Shown here: positions 36,680 through 47,265 of the stretch, one piece after another | Position numbering within the stretch: position 1 is the first letter of the stretch | How the letters are laid out: each line of letters opens with the position of its first letter | Assembly: GCA_034190085.1 (NCBI GenBank) | Contig: JAXHTS010000064.1 | Coordinates: 1-64,000 of the forward strand | From: Spirochaetota bacterium | GTDB lineage: Bacteria > Spirochaetota > UBA4802 > JAFGDQ01 | Direction: 5' to 3' | Length of the DNA: 64,000 bases | Notes under the pieces: generated by a model | What the model saw: only the letters and a program-made list of their open reading frames with translations | What the model was told of the DNA's origin: nothing | The model's database searches: none | Program-made: the position numbers and the translations under genes

Positions 36680-39199
36680 ATGTCAGATAAAGCAGGGAAT
36701 ACTAGTGTAACACAAAAAAAGAGTATTGAAGAGTTGGAGCAGGATAAAGAATGGTGGTGGGTAGCTGAAAGAAAGAGATCCAAAAGACTGGACTACCTAA
36801 GAAAAGCGGCTTGGAAGAAGGGAAGAAAGGGCGGGATGTATGAACCTGGCGTGAAGATTGATCTTGAAAGGCCGCAATTGTTTACAGAGGCTTGGAGAGA
36901 AAACGAGAATGAACCTCTTTCTATGAGAAGGGCTAATTCATTAGCACATATCCTAGATAACATCACCATATTTATTACTGACAGCTCACAAATTATGGGT
37001 TATCTGGGAAGTCTTCCGAACACCCTTATGTGGAATTGCGAGCTGGCAAGCTTTGTAAACGAAGAGATTTATAATGATCCGGTTGTAATTCCTGAGCCTG
37101 AAGATGAATCGCTTAAGATTATGGCTGAAATAAATAATTATTGGGGTTCAAGGGACAGTCTGGGCAAGGTGTTTAGAGAGTTATCCAGCGAAGAAGCTGT
37201 GAAGATGATGTCTAGCGTAATAATGTGGGGGGTACCTATCGGAGGTAGCTTCGGGTATGCTGGCAAGGATTATGAGTATCTCATGACTGGCGAGAGGGGA
37301 TTTGAAGACATAATCGATGAGATACAGGAAAGAATAGATGAGGCAGAGGAGAAGATAGACGGCAATCCAAGGCCGGATATTCTACCACTCTATGACAGGC
37401 TATCCAATTGGGAGGCAATGCAGATTGCGCTTGAGGCATGCATAAGATATGCAAAGAGATATTCCAGACTTGCCCGAATAATAGCCGAGAACTTCGAATC
37501 TGATCCAAAGCGAAAAGAAGAACTGCTCAAGATTGCTGAGTGCTGTGAGAGGGTGCCAGGCAAACCCCCAAATACCTTTCAGGAATCGTTGCAGTATGAT
37601 CACTTTATTCAAGTATGGAGCAGGTTTGAGGATGGGGAAGGAGCTTGGCCGGCCCGTCCGGATTACTACCATTGGCGATGCTATGATAGAGATGTTAACA
37701 TAGAGAAAAATATTACAAATGACGAAGCGATCGATTTTATAGGAGAATTTTTAATTCGCAGTTATGAATTGGCGGGTTATATGCCTAGATTTGGGGCTGA
37801 GGCGCTTCAGGGCATACAGGCTACCTGGGTATGGACCCTTGGTGGAGTAAATCAGGACGGCACTGACGCATGCAATGACCTCACCATTGCCTTTTTACAG
37901 GCTGCAAGGCTTGTGCGTGTGGCAAATCCTACCTTTGGATTCAGATGGCACCCCAAGGTACAGGATGAGGTGTGGAGAGAGGTATTCGAGTGCATCAGAC
38001 ACGGATTGGGTTATCCCAGCATACGGAATGATCCGGTTTTGATTGCTAATGGTATGCACTGGTTCGGTCATCCCTTGGAGGAAATGAGGACATGGGTTCA
38101 CCAGGCCTGCATGTCGCCTTGCCCCACAACAAAGCACGGCTCTCAGCCATGCCGAATGGCCTCAACAACACTTAATTGTTCCAAGATGGTTGAATATGCC
38201 CTGCATAATGGATTCGATAATTGCATCAAGATGCAGATGGGACCCAAGACTGGAGACGCGAGAAACTTTACAGACTTTGAAGAGCTTTTCCAGGCATGGG
38301 TAAAACAGATGGAGTGGATGACGAACTTCGGGACACGGATTATTAACCGTGCTCGCTATCAAAGTCCAAAGGCTTTCACACGACCCTTTCTTTCGGCCAT
38401 CTCTGAAGTTTCCATTGAGAGTGGTCTCGACAGGCTTGAGCCATCACTTGAGAGAGGGAATGCATGGATCACATTCTTTACATGGGTTGAGAATGCTGAT
38501 AGTCTCGCTGCAGTAAAAAAAATGGTATTTGATGAGAAGAAATATACTATGGATGAGTTGGTTGAAGCTCTAGAAAACAATTGGGAAGGCAAAGAGGAAA
38601 TGAGATTGGACTTTGTAAGGAATGCGCCTAAGTGGGGCAATGACGATGATTATGTTGATGAAATAATGGTTCGCTGTTTAAAGGAGGTGGCGAGACATTC
38701 ACATGAGATAAAGTGTCCATCCGGCAACAACTGGCCGGCATTGCCAGAGAATGTGAGTGGGAATATTCACTTTGCTCCTATGGTTCATGCCCTGCCAAAT
38801 GGAAGGAAGCTGGGGGATGCGCTATACGACGGGGGCATATCACCAGGTCCCGGACTGGATAAGAAGGGGCCTACAGCGGTATTGAAGTCATGCGGAAAGA
38901 TAGATCATATAAGCGACGGAAGGGCATTCCTCTTGAATCAGCGTTTATCACCAACCCAATTGGCTGGAGAGAAGGGTTATCAGTTATGGAAATCCTACAT
39001 GAAGACCTGGGCTGACCTGGGATTAGATCACGTTCAATTTAATATGGTTGATGATGCTACGCTAAGGGCAGCACAGAAGGATCCTGAGCAATATCAGGAG
39101 GTGATCGTTCGTGTGGCCGGTTACAGCGCGCATTTTGTGGACATCAGCCGCAAGACGCAGGATAATATCATACAGAGGACAATTCAGGGATTAGGATAA
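36680..39199 (+). CDS. GRE4: alkyl/benzylsuccinate synthase alpha-subunit-like glycyl radical enzyme
   Basis: 839 aa; its N-terminal tail is one residue shorter than in the others, so the catalytic residues are Cys477, Arg492 and Gly814. First subtype: WGVP, RELSSEE, ASTTLN, NAW. Its pocket segment reads SYELAGYMPRFGAEALQGI, and the normally conserved NRGRxKSPE is changed to NRARYQSPKAFTRP, the most divergent such loop in the set. An extra GTGGAGGATC lies about 65 bases before the start in addition to the AGGAGGT ribosome site. It is the last gene of the left GRE block and converges with rmlB. Confidence 0.85.
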   Translation: MSDKAGNTSVTQKKSIEELEQDKEWWWVAERKRSKRLDYLRKAAWKKGRKGGMYEPGVKIDLERPQLFTEAWRENENEPLSMRRANSLAHILDNITIFITDSSQIMGYLGSLPNTLMWNCELASFVNEEIYNDPVVIPEPEDESLKIMAEINNYWGSRDSLGKVFRELSSEEAVKMMSSVIMWGVPIGGSFGYAGKDYEYLMTGERGFEDIIDEIQERIDEAEEKIDGNPRPDILPLYDRLSNWEAMQIALEACIRYAKRYSRLARIIAENFESDPKRKEELLKIAECCERVPGKPPNTFQESLQYDHFIQVWSRFEDGEGAWPARPDYYHWRCYDRDVNIEKNITNDEAIDFIGEFLIRSYELAGYMPRFGAEALQGIQATWVWTLGGVNQDGTDACNDLTIAFLQAARLVRVANPTFGFRWHPKVQDEVWREVFECIRHGLGYPSIRNDPVLIANGMHWFGHPLEEMRTWVHQACMSPCPTTKHGSQPCRMASTTLNCSKMVEYALHNGFDNCIKMQMGPKTGDARNFTDFEELFQAWVKQMEWMTNFGTRIINRARYQSPKAFTRPFLSAISEVSIESGLDRLEPSLERGNAWITFFTWVENADSLAAVKKMVFDEKKYTMDELVEALENNWEGKEEMRLDFVRNAPKWGNDDDYVDEIMVRCLKEVARHSHEIKCPSGNNWPALPENVSGNIHFAPMVHALPNGRKLGDALYDGGISPGPGLDKKGPTAVLKSCGKIDHISDGRAFLLNQRLSPTQLAGEKGYQLWKSYMKTWADLGLDHVQFNMVDDATLRAAQKDPEQYQEVIVRVAGYSAHFVDISRKTQDNIIQRTIQGLG

Positions 39200-39211
39200 T
39201 GAATCAGAACA

Positions 39212-39234
39212 GGAGGCCTCTGCAAAGGGGCCTT
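39212..39234. terminator. Imperfect hairpin between convergent GRE4 and rmlB
   Basis: GGAGGCC and GGCCTTCC pair with one bulge around TCTGCAAAGG, in the 91 bases between the two stops. Confidence 0.4.
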
Positions 39235-39290
39235 CCCTATGCTCAAATTATTCTATGAATTCCAAAATTGTATAAAATAAAGGAAATCTC

Positions 39291-40361
39291 CTATCGCTTC
39301 TCATAATTCTTCTCAATCCATTTTTTATAATTACCGCTTCTTATATTATTCACCCAATCCTCATTCTTAAGATACCATTCAATAGTCTTATTAAGCCCCT
39401 CATCAAAGTCTACACCCTGACACCATTGCAATTCACCCTTTATCTTATCACAATTTATTGCATATCTTCTATCATGTCCTGGTCTATCCTTTACAAATTC
39501 AATGAGATTCTTATATTCATCCCTATGTTTGCCTAAATATGCCGCCATTTTCTCACTTATCACATTAACAAGCCTAATATTTTCCCATTCATTCTCACCG
39601 CCAATATTATATGTCTCTCCAATTATTCCTTTGTTCATTATCATCCATACTGCGCTGTTGTGGTCATCTACATAGAGCCAATCCCTTATATTCTTTCCGT
39701 CACCATATATGGGCAATGGCTTTCCTTCCATGATATTCAATATCATAAGCGGAATAAGCTTTTCAGGAAACTGATAAGGACCATAATTGTTTGTGCAGTT
39801 GGATATGGTTACAGGCAACCCATAGGTATGGGAATAAGCCTTTACCATATGGTCTGAGGAAGCCTTTGACGCTGAGTAGGGGCTGTGTGGATCATAGGGT
39901 GTATCCTCATAAAAATACCCCCTCTCCCCAAGGGAGCCATATACCTCATCAGTGCTAACGTGATGAAACAATACATCGTCCCTTCCCTCCCATAATGATC
40001 TGACAATCTCAAGCAGGGTGAATGTGCCGACTATATTGGTCTCAATAAAATCCTTAGGTCCGTATATTGATCTATCCACATGCGATTCAGCAGCGAAGTG
40101 TACAATTGTATCAATATCATACCTCTTACAAATATCATTAATTTTATCAAAATTGCATATATCTGCCTTCTCAAAAAAATATTTCTCTCCACCATAAATT
40201 TCATCAATATCCTTAAGATTCTCCGGATTGCCTGCATAGGTAAGATTATCAACATTTATTATTCTCCCATCAAAATTTCCTCTTTCAAAGATATGGTGAA
40301 TAAAATTTGATCCTATAAAACCAGATCCTCCGGTTACTATGATGTTCTTCAATTTTCTCAT
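39291..40361 (-). CDS. rmlB: dTDP-glucose 4,6-dehydratase
   Basis: 356 aa, the family's usual length. The N-terminus has the NAD motif TGGSGFIGSNF, then HFAAESHVDRS, STDEVYG and the catalytic YSASKAS (Tyr-x-x-x-Lys). It makes dTDP-4-keto-6-deoxyglucose, the second step toward dTDP-L-rhamnose for surface polysaccharide. It lies on minus, 83 bases after rmlD, at the end of the rml cluster. Confidence 0.95.
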   Translation of the reverse strand: MRKLKNIIVTGGSGFIGSNFIHHIFERGNFDGRIINVDNLTYAGNPENLKDIDEIYGGEKYFFEKADICNFDKINDICKRYDIDTIVHFAAESHVDRSIYGPKDFIETNIVGTFTLLEIVRSLWEGRDDVLFHHVSTDEVYGSLGERGYFYEDTPYDPHSPYSASKASSDHMVKAYSHTYGLPVTISNCTNNYGPYQFPEKLIPLMILNIMEGKPLPIYGDGKNIRDWLYVDDHNSAVWMIMNKGIIGETYNIGGENEWENIRLVNVISEKMAAYLGKHRDEYKNLIEFVKDRPGHDRRYAINCDKIKGELQWCQGVDFDEGLNKTIEWYLKNEDWVNNIRSGNYKKWIEKNYEKR

Positions 40362-40444
40362 GCCTTTATATTCCCTTATGCTTTATTTTACAATTAACAC
40401 CGGTTTTCCTAAGGAAGTGAATCCCGATTGAGTCCCTTCCTTTA

Positions 40445-41323
40445 TTATTTATTCATCTTATTATTGGCGATATCCCTTAAGAAATTGTCTATTGCCCTCT
40501 GCCATGATGAAATACTAATACTCAATGCCCCCTTAATCTTTTCCTTTGACAAATAGGAATTTTTTGGCCTCTCTGCCCTGGTTGGATATTCCTCTGTTGT
40601 TACCTGCACAATTTGAACAGATTTACCAATTAGTTCATATTCTCTTGCTAATCTATATATCTCCATGGCAAATTCAAACCAGTTGGTCATGCCTTCATTA
40701 GTAAAATGATATATACCATACTCTTTATGATCATCAATAATTATCTTAGATATTACCTCGGCTACATCCCTAGCATAGGATGGGCTACCCCATTGATCGG
40801 ATACTACCCTAACCTCATCCCTCTCACCAAACAATCTCAACATTGTATAAACAAAATTATTACCATGCTTTCCAAAGAGCCATGATATTCTTATGATGAA
40901 GTAGCAACTAAGGTTATCTATAATATTTCTCTCACCTTCCAGCTTGCTTCTACCATAAATCCCCATGGGTTTCGTCTCGTCCTGTTCAACATACCCATCA
41001 TTGTTATGACCATCAAAGACATAATCGGTAGAGACATGTATAAGCCTTGCCTTCTTCCACTTTGCAATTTTAACAATATTTAAGACGCCCTCTGCATTGA
41101 TCCCAAAGGCCATAGCAGGCTCATCCTCTGCCTTATCAACAGCCGTATATGCAGAACAATTTACTATCCATTGAATATCCCTATCCCCAATGAAATTCTT
41201 TAACGCTTCATGATCCATTATATCAACTTCTCTGTCAGATGCAAAGTAATCAACATTCATTCGCTTAAAGCCCTCTTCAACATCAGTACCGAGCATACCC
41301 TTATTTCCAATAAGCCAAATCAT
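40445..41323 (-). CDS. rmlD: dTDP-4-dehydrorhamnose reductase
   Basis: 292 aa. It opens with the variant Rossmann motif IGNKGMLGTDV, has NCSAYTAVDKAEDE, the STDYVFDG block, the catalytic YGRSKLEGE, and RISWLFG. It reduces dTDP-4-keto-L-rhamnose to dTDP-L-rhamnose, the last step of the pathway. It sits between the CDF transporter gene and rmlB. Confidence 0.93.
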   Translation of the reverse strand: MIWLIGNKGMLGTDVEEGFKRMNVDYFASDREVDIMDHEALKNFIGDRDIQWIVNCSAYTAVDKAEDEPAMAFGINAEGVLNIVKIAKWKKARLIHVSTDYVFDGHNNDGYVEQDETKPMGIYGRSKLEGERNIIDNLSCYFIIRISWLFGKHGNNFVYTMLRLFGERDEVRVVSDQWGSPSYARDVAEVISKIIIDDHKEYGIYHFTNEGMTNWFEFAMEIYRLAREYELIGKSVQIVQVTTEEYPTRAERPKNSYLSKEKIKGALSISISSWQRAIDNFLRDIANNKMNK

Positions 41324-41381
41324 AATTATTCATTCCTAATAATACAAAGGATGGTAAAATAAACTATCAAAATCAATATTC

Positions 41382-42302
41382 TCATTTACAACAACCACCA
41401 TCCATATTGCAAAGATTTCTATTCTCCAACTGCAATGTTGTATGACCTATCCCAAATTTCTCTTCTAACATTGAATTAACATTAATAATAATATCATCCG
41501 AATCAAATAAATCGAAATTATTAAGGCAAATATGACAGGAGAGGAAAACCTCCGAAGAGCTGACTGACCAAACGTGAAGGCCATGAATGCTTTCAATATT
41601 ATCAATAGCTAACATGCTGGCATAAATCGCATCTATGTCAATATTATCAGGCACTCCTTGAAGAAAAATTCGTAGTGATTCTCCAATTATAGATATTGAA
41701 CTCCAAATAATCATGAATACAATTAGAATACTGATACCAATATCTATCCAAAGCCAATTTGTATAATAGAGTACAATTCCAACAATCATTACTGCAATTG
41801 ATGATATTGCATCATAGAAAAGATGCAGAAAAGCAGCCTTCATGTTGAGATTGCTCTCTTTTGCTATGTTCAATATGAGGATTGAAAATAGATTTCCAAG
41901 AAAACCAATAAATGCAATTGGCAGCACTATCTTAATATTAATGGAAACCGGATTTGCATATCTCTCAGCTGCTTCATAAAGAATGTATATCCCAATGGCA
42001 ACCAGACTCAGTGCATTTGCTAATGCTATAAGCGTCTCAAATCTCTTTAATCCGAAGGAATATTTACGACCAGGTTTGATCTCTGATACCCTCTCCCCAG
42101 CATACCCGAGCATTAGGGAAAGCACATCAGATAGATTATGTCCGGCATCTGAAATAAGAGCCAGGCTTCCCGAAAGGATACCACCAATATATTCTGTAAC
42201 AGTTATTACTGAATTTAATAATATTACAAGTCCAAGCCTTTTCCTGCTGGATATCCTTTTACAACCATGATCATGATGGCCCAAACTCTTCAAAATTCTC
42301 AC
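41382..42302 (-). CDS. Cation diffusion facilitator (CDF) metal transporter
   Basis: 306 aa with six membrane segments. Metal-site motifs HNLSD in TM2 and HLFYD in TM5 are those of zinc-transporting CDF proteins (ZitB/CzcD group), with a His-rich N-terminus (GHHDHGC) and a C-terminal Cys-rich tail (CNMDGGCCK). It exports zinc or a similar divalent metal. It is inserted between rmlC and rmlD, which is unusual for a sugar-nucleotide cluster, and is likely a passenger. Confidence 0.88.
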   Translation of the reverse strand: MRILKSLGHHDHGCKRISSRKRLGLVILLNSVITVTEYIGGILSGSLALISDAGHNLSDVLSLMLGYAGERVSEIKPGRKYSFGLKRFETLIALANALSLVAIGIYILYEAAERYANPVSINIKIVLPIAFIGFLGNLFSILILNIAKESNLNMKAAFLHLFYDAISSIAVMIVGIVLYYTNWLWIDIGISILIVFMIIWSSISIIGESLRIFLQGVPDNIDIDAIYASMLAIDNIESIHGLHVWSVSSSEVFLSCHICLNNFDLFDSDDIIINVNSMLEEKFGIGHTTLQLENRNLCNMDGGCCK

Positions 42303-42476
42303 TTAAACGCTTCCTAAAAAAATAATGACCTTTAGTTGATATTTCTTTGAAGCAATCAAAAATGATACAATAATAAGGGATGGATACACCTATAGAATAC
42401 TACATTAGGATGATAATATAAAGAAAATTATCATTCTATTCGCCCACCCTCTTCTTATTTTCAAAGGAGGTCATTA

Positions 42477-43034
42477 TTACTTATCCCAATCAAATAGTAT
42501 AGCATTCTTAAATAAGGGTAATTGCTTATCCTTTTCTGATACAATTACCTCCTTCAAAGGCCACCTGATTCCGATATCCGGATCATCCCATCTGATGCCA
42601 GTATCAAGAATTAGATCATACTCCTCTGTACATTTATATGTTAAATGTACATTATCCGTTAAAGCAATAAATCCATGCGCAAATCCAGGAGGGATATAGA
42701 GCATTTTATTATTCTCCCCTGAAAGCTCAACCCCTAGCCACTTTAAAAATGTTGCAGAATCCTTGCGAATATCAACAGCCACATCCCATACCGCCCCGGT
42801 CATAACCCTTACAAGCTTACCCTGGGCTTTTGGATTAAGCTGATAGTGAAGCCCCCTAATCACACCCTTTTTCGATAGGGAATGGTTATCCTGAACAAAA
42901 TCATGGGTTATTCCATTTGAGATAAAATCGGATTCCTTATATGATTCAAGAAAAAAGCCCCTCTCATCACTAAAGACCCTGGCCTCAACCAATATCAAAC
43001 CTTCTATCTCCAATGTTGTAAAATTGAAAGGCAT
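42477..43034 (-). CDS. rmlC: dTDP-4-dehydrorhamnose 3,5-epimerase
   Basis: 185 aa. The cupin-fold epimerase motifs are present: DERGFFLESYKE, QDNHSLSKKGVIRGLHYQ with the catalytic His, GAVWDVAVDIRKDS, and PPGFAHGFIAL. It makes the L-rhamno ketosugar from the RmlB product. The ATG directly follows the rmlA stop, so the two are coupled. The gap of 174 bases to the next gene is where the CDF gene's own promoter could be. Confidence 0.94.
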   Translation of the reverse strand: MPFNFTTLEIEGLILVEARVFSDERGFFLESYKESDFISNGITHDFVQDNHSLSKKGVIRGLHYQLNPKAQGKLVRVMTGAVWDVAVDIRKDSATFLKWLGVELSGENNKMLYIPPGFAHGFIALTDNVHLTYKCTEEYDLILDTGIRWDDPDIGIRWPLKEVIVSEKDKQLPLFKNAILFDWDK

Positions 43035-43907
43035 CTATATCTTCGTCTCCAGTATCTTTAACAAATATTCGCCATAGCCAGACTTCCTCAATGGCTCGGC
43101 TATTTTTCTCAATTGCACTTCATCTATAAATCCCTTCTTGTAAGCGATCTCCTCAATGCTTGCAATCTTCAAACCCTGCCTGTCTTCAATTGTCTTAACA
43201 TACATTGCAGCATCAATCATTGAAGTATGTGTGCCTGTATCAAGCCATGCGAATCCTCTACCCATCAGTTTAACCTTTAGGGTTCCCCTGTCAAGATAGA
43301 CGCGATTTACATCAGTTATCTCGATCTCTCCCCTTGGGGATGGTTCTAATGATTTAGCAATCTCTACAACAGTGTTATCATAAAAATATAATCCTACAAC
43401 AGCAAAGTTCGATTTTGGATTCTTAGGTTTCTCCTCAATTGATAATACTCTACCATCATTGTCAAATTCAACCACACCATACCTCTCAGGATCATTTACA
43501 TAATAACCAAATACTGTTGCTCCATCCTGATTTGACTCAGCATCCATCAATAATTCCGGCAATCCATGCCCATAAAAAATATTATCACCAAGGATAAGAC
43601 AAACATTATCATCACCAATAAACCCATCGCCAACAATAAAGGCATCCGCCAGGCCTCTGGGCTCATCCTGAACCATATAGGAAAGGCTTAACCCAAGAGA
43701 AGCGCCATCCCCCAGCAGCTCCTTAAACCTTGGTAAATCAACCGGAGTTGATATAATAAGAATCTCATTGATGCCAGCAAGCATAAGCGTGGAAAGGGGA
43801 TAGTAGATCATGGGTTTATCGTATACAGGCAAAAGCTGTTTGCATACAACCCTGGTGATAGGATATAACCTTGTGCCATATCCTCCTGCAAGTATAATTC
43901 CCTTCAT
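43035..43907 (-). CDS. rmlA: Glucose-1-phosphate thymidylyltransferase
   Basis: 290 aa. The start at 43907 ([16 protein letters not shown]) gives the usual RmlA length and follows AAAGGA; an ATG at 43976 would add 23 residues outside the family. It has [24 protein letters not shown], and [12 protein letters not shown]. It makes dTDP-glucose from glucose-1-phosphate and dTTP. First gene of the rml cluster, divergent from ispD. Confidence 0.94.
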   Translation of the reverse strand: MKGIILAGGYGTRLYPITRVVCKQLLPVYDKPMIYYPLSTLMLAGINEILIISTPVDLPRFKELLGDGASLGLSLSYMVQDEPRGLADAFIVGDGFIGDDNVCLILGDNIFYGHGLPELLMDAESNQDGATVFGYYVNDPERYGVVEFDNDGRVLSIEEKPKNPKSNFAVVGLYFYDNTVVEIAKSLEPSPRGEIEITDVNRVYLDRGTLKVKLMGRGFAWLDTGTHTSMIDAAMYVKTIEDRQGLKIASIEEIAYKKGFIDEVQLRKIAEPLRKSGYGEYLLKILETKI

Positions 43908-44222
43908 TCCTTTATCTTCCTTTTTTATTTTATATAACTTTTGACGACTAATATCAGAAAGTAATTGTTTTGTCAAAGTATAATCAGCTAAAAAGGAACA
44001 AATTGAACAATTTCCAAACCAGTCTCCAATTGTTGAGTACCTGCTTTATACTTATTCTCCTATAGCGGGGTGAAGGGTATCATAATAATTAATATCATCT
44101 TTCCAACTAGGATCAGGAAGAATTTTAATCAGTTTACTACCGATAAAATGGTTGCCAAACTGAAGGTATTGTAAATCATCCTATAATTAAGATAATTTAC
44201 GATAGGGGATAACCTACATCCT

Positions 44223-44948
44223 ATGAATGATGGGGGACAAACCAATAAGAAGATGTATAGAGTATTTGGCATAATCTTAGCAGGCGGACAGGGAGCAAGA
44301 CTTGGGAATAATCTCCCAAAGCAATTTGTCAATCTATACAATAGACCAATAATTACATGGTCCCTGGAGAAATTCAATATTCATCCCAAGATAAATGGAA
44401 TAATAGTAATTACCCCACTTGAATATACTCTACTCATAGAAGAGATAGTTAAGGAACATAAAATCTCTAATATCACTAAAATTATACCTGGAGGCGAGAC
44501 CAGACAGGGATCATCATACAATGCATTGCATAGCATTGATTTTAATAGCGATGATATTCTAGTTTTTCATGACGCAGCAAGGCCGTTTATAAAAAAAGAA
44601 TTAATAGATAAATGCATAGAAGAGACTGAGGCTTATGGAGCCTGTGGCGTTTACATAAAAGCGATTGATACCATCGCTGAAGCTGACAGAGACCTCATCA
44701 AGCATATACCAGATAGAGCAAAACTATATTACACTCAAACCCCACAATCATTCAAATATAGCATAATCAGAGAAGCCCACGAGGTTGCACTTCTAAGGGA
44801 TATAACAGATTCTTCTGATGATGTTCAACTGGCAATAGAAGCAGGATATAATGTAAAAATTATCGAGGGAGACTATAGTAATATTAAGATCACAACACCC
44901 CTTGACCTTGAATTTGCTAGGTTTATAGCAGAAAAAAAATGCAATTGA
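44223..44948 (+). CDS. ispD: 2-C-methyl-D-erythritol 4-phosphate cytidylyltransferase
   Basis: 241 aa. It contains the nucleotidyltransferase motif LAGGQGARLGNNLPKQF near residue 20, then FHDAARPF, and TQTPQSF with the conserved Thr/Gln block, and TDDVQLA-like SSDDVQLA. IspD makes CDP-ME in isoprenoid synthesis. The related TarI/ribitol-phosphate cytidylyltransferases look very similar, and the polysaccharide neighbourhood makes that alternative possible. No ispF follows. Confidence 0.8.
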   Translation: MNDGGQTNKKMYRVFGIILAGGQGARLGNNLPKQFVNLYNRPIITWSLEKFNIHPKINGIIVITPLEYTLLIEEIVKEHKISNITKIIPGGETRQGSSYNALHSIDFNSDDILVFHDAARPFIKKELIDKCIEETEAYGACGVYIKAIDTIAEADRDLIKHIPDRAKLYYTQTPQSFKYSIIREAHEVALLRDITDSSDDVQLAIEAGYNVKIIEGDYSNIKITTPLDLEFARFIAEKKCN

Positions 44949-44999
44949 TATCTTCAATTATATAACTACCTGAAAAAAGTTAAAATATATCTTATATAA

Positions 45000-46643
45000 A
45001 TGAAATTCTTATCACTTATCAAAAATCTGGAAAAGAGAAGGGTTCATTTTTTTTTAATCCTATTTTTTATTAGCCTGCTATTTCGTCTTCCAACCCTATT
45101 CAATGACTATTATGATGTTGATGAACTAGCTGCCATTGTCCAGGTATATGAATATTTAGCTGGTAATATACCTGGTGAGGATTTCGATGAAAGCAAATTA
45201 CCGCTGTATCACGCTATATTTAAACTATCATACAGTCTCTCATATGATAAGGGTTTTGTAATAGTCCATTTATTCACAATTTTTATCATCTTCTCTACAT
45301 CCATATATATATTTCTAATTGGAGTCAAACTTCAAGACTTCCATACTGGGGTTCTTGGAGCTATATTGTACGCAATTCTAATCTCTTCATTCAATCGACA
45401 TTTTATGGCGACCAATGGTGAAATAGTCTATAACCTTCCCATTACAGCAGGGCTATATTATTTTATAATGTATTTAAGTAACAGGAAGTGGAAGAGGATA
45501 TTATTCCTTTTATTATTTATGGTGATGGGGTTTGCCGCTGCTTATGTGAAGATTCATGGGTTAATATTTTTTATATTTATCGCCCTATATACAATAGTAT
45601 ATTATCCCTATTTAACAAAGAGGGTAAACACAAAATATATCCTTATGGTGATTTCGATCGGACTGCTATTGCTAATTATTTCTATATACTTGATAGATTA
45701 TAGTTCTATTACAACCCATACACAAAAAATTATTGCATACCTCAAAACGTGGATATTCTATTCAACTGTTCGCGGTTTCGATCCATTTATATTCATAATA
45801 AAATATGCTCATCGCCAGGGGATGCTTTTACTCTGGCATTGTGTTTTATGGATTCCTGCAATTATATATATTATTAGATTCTTCAATAATAGATTTAAAT
45901 CCGATACTCCCTACGAGTCAGCAGTCTCGCTCCTTTTCATACTCTCATTTTTGATGGTATTTTCAGGAGGGATTCGTCTATATTTTCATTACTTTATTGC
46001 AATCTATCCTAGCCTATGCATCCTTTCATCTATTGCTTTGATAAAATACAAAACCAGAATGATCTGTTGCCTTAAGCAGAGATTGACACCATTGATTCTA
46101 ATACCATCGCTCTTCTTTTTATTATGGAATACAAAGGACATTATCATAAAGCATTATTTCCCTATCGGCTTCTATAAAGAGGGGAAGATCCTTTACTGGA
46201 CTAGAACAGTGTTGATTGGAAGCTTTAATGACTATCTTTTACCAGATTCTACATATATGGAAGCCTGCAATTATATTAAAGAAGTAACACAACCAGAAGA
46301 TAAGATCTTTGTTTGGGGTGATGGTCCCTATCTCTATTACTTTTCAGAGAGGAGAATGGGAGGAAAATCTCTATGGCTAAAAAATATGATTATCCATATC
46401 TCTAACTTATACATAAGTGGCGATCCCCATTCAATAGATTTAGCAAGGATATTTGAAGAATACTTTATTAACATCATTGAAACCAAAAAACCTGTTCTGT
46501 TTATTGATACTTCAGAAAATGGCCTCTCAAATTTCCATCTTAAACCTGAAGCATTACCACTGATAAACAAATATATCAAGAAAAACTATTATTACCTCAA
46601 CAATATCAATAACATAAAAATCTATAGATTAAAAGGGAATTAA
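45000..46643 (+). CDS. Multi-pass membrane glycosyltransferase (PMT/ArnT-like)
   Basis: 547 aa with about ten hydrophobic segments in the first 400 residues and a soluble C-terminal part. DVDELA near residue 40, in the first external loop, is the D-x-D/E motif of GT-C enzymes such as protein mannosyltransferases and ArnT. It would move a sugar from a polyprenyl-phosphate donor to an envelope acceptor on the outer face of the inner membrane. It follows ispD by 51 bases and is probably co-transcribed. Confidence 0.7.
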   Translation: MKFLSLIKNLEKRRVHFFLILFFISLLFRLPTLFNDYYDVDELAAIVQVYEYLAGNIPGEDFDESKLPLYHAIFKLSYSLSYDKGFVIVHLFTIFIIFSTSIYIFLIGVKLQDFHTGVLGAILYAILISSFNRHFMATNGEIVYNLPITAGLYYFIMYLSNRKWKRILFLLLFMVMGFAAAYVKIHGLIFFIFIALYTIVYYPYLTKRVNTKYILMVISIGLLLLIISIYLIDYSSITTHTQKIIAYLKTWIFYSTVRGFDPFIFIIKYAHRQGMLLLWHCVLWIPAIIYIIRFFNNRFKSDTPYESAVSLLFILSFLMVFSGGIRLYFHYFIAIYPSLCILSSIALIKYKTRMICCLKQRLTPLILIPSLFFLLWNTKDIIIKHYFPIGFYKEGKILYWTRTVLIGSFNDYLLPDSTYMEACNYIKEVTQPEDKIFVWGDGPYLYYFSERRMGGKSLWLKNMIIHISNLYISGDPHSIDLARIFEEYFINIIETKKPVLFIDTSENGLSNFHLKPEALPLINKYIKKNYYYLNNINNIKIYRLKGN

Positions 46644-47265
46644 TGTGCTCCCCTAACTATAGGATTTCACTTTCAGCTTTGATACAATGAAAATAACTAA
46701 ATGTCAGCTTTTGTTCTTGATTTTTTCTTCATGTACAGATTTTATTACCACAAAAGCTAATCTGAGGGAAAAGCAAAGCAATTGAAGTCACATAGACTTG
46801 AGGCTTTAAAAGCTATAGATAGGTATCATATTGGGAATCAACCTAGATCTACTAATTCCTATTGCTTTATACACAAAGAGATGTCTGTTTTCTCTCATTC
46901 GCCAATGCCGTTCTGGACCTACCATTACTAAACAAATCAATAAGTCTTGACTAATCTTATTAAAACCGAAGAGGCATGACATTTATGCATAACATGTGGA
47001 GGAATAATCTACACTCCCCACTGATAACTGAAGTAATTAAAATACTTCTATTTGTGAATCCAATGAAAATCGAGTTTTTATATACTGCTGTTAGTTAGAT
47101 GGAAGACTTTGCAATAGAATCCTATTCTAAGCTAAAACTACTGTAACTGCATTCACGCTGGTTAACGATCAGATGCTGATTCACAACTCATTGTGTACAC
47201 AACTCTGCGTCTAATACAATAAATAGATATGTATTCAAGGGAAATTTCATTTTGGAGGTGTAATT
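46644..47265. other. Intergenic region upstream of the CoA-transferase genes
   Basis: About 620 bases with no ORF I can support. A 12-base perfect palindrome, TTGTGTACACAA, lies at 47191-47202, about 65 bases before the next start codon. Confidence 0.4.
47191..47202. promoter_or_regulatory. Palindromic possible operator
   Basis: TTGTGTACACAA reads the same on both strands and sits about 65 bases upstream of the first CoA-transferase gene, a plausible site for a dimeric repressor or activator. No second copy was noticed in the window. Confidence 0.35.
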
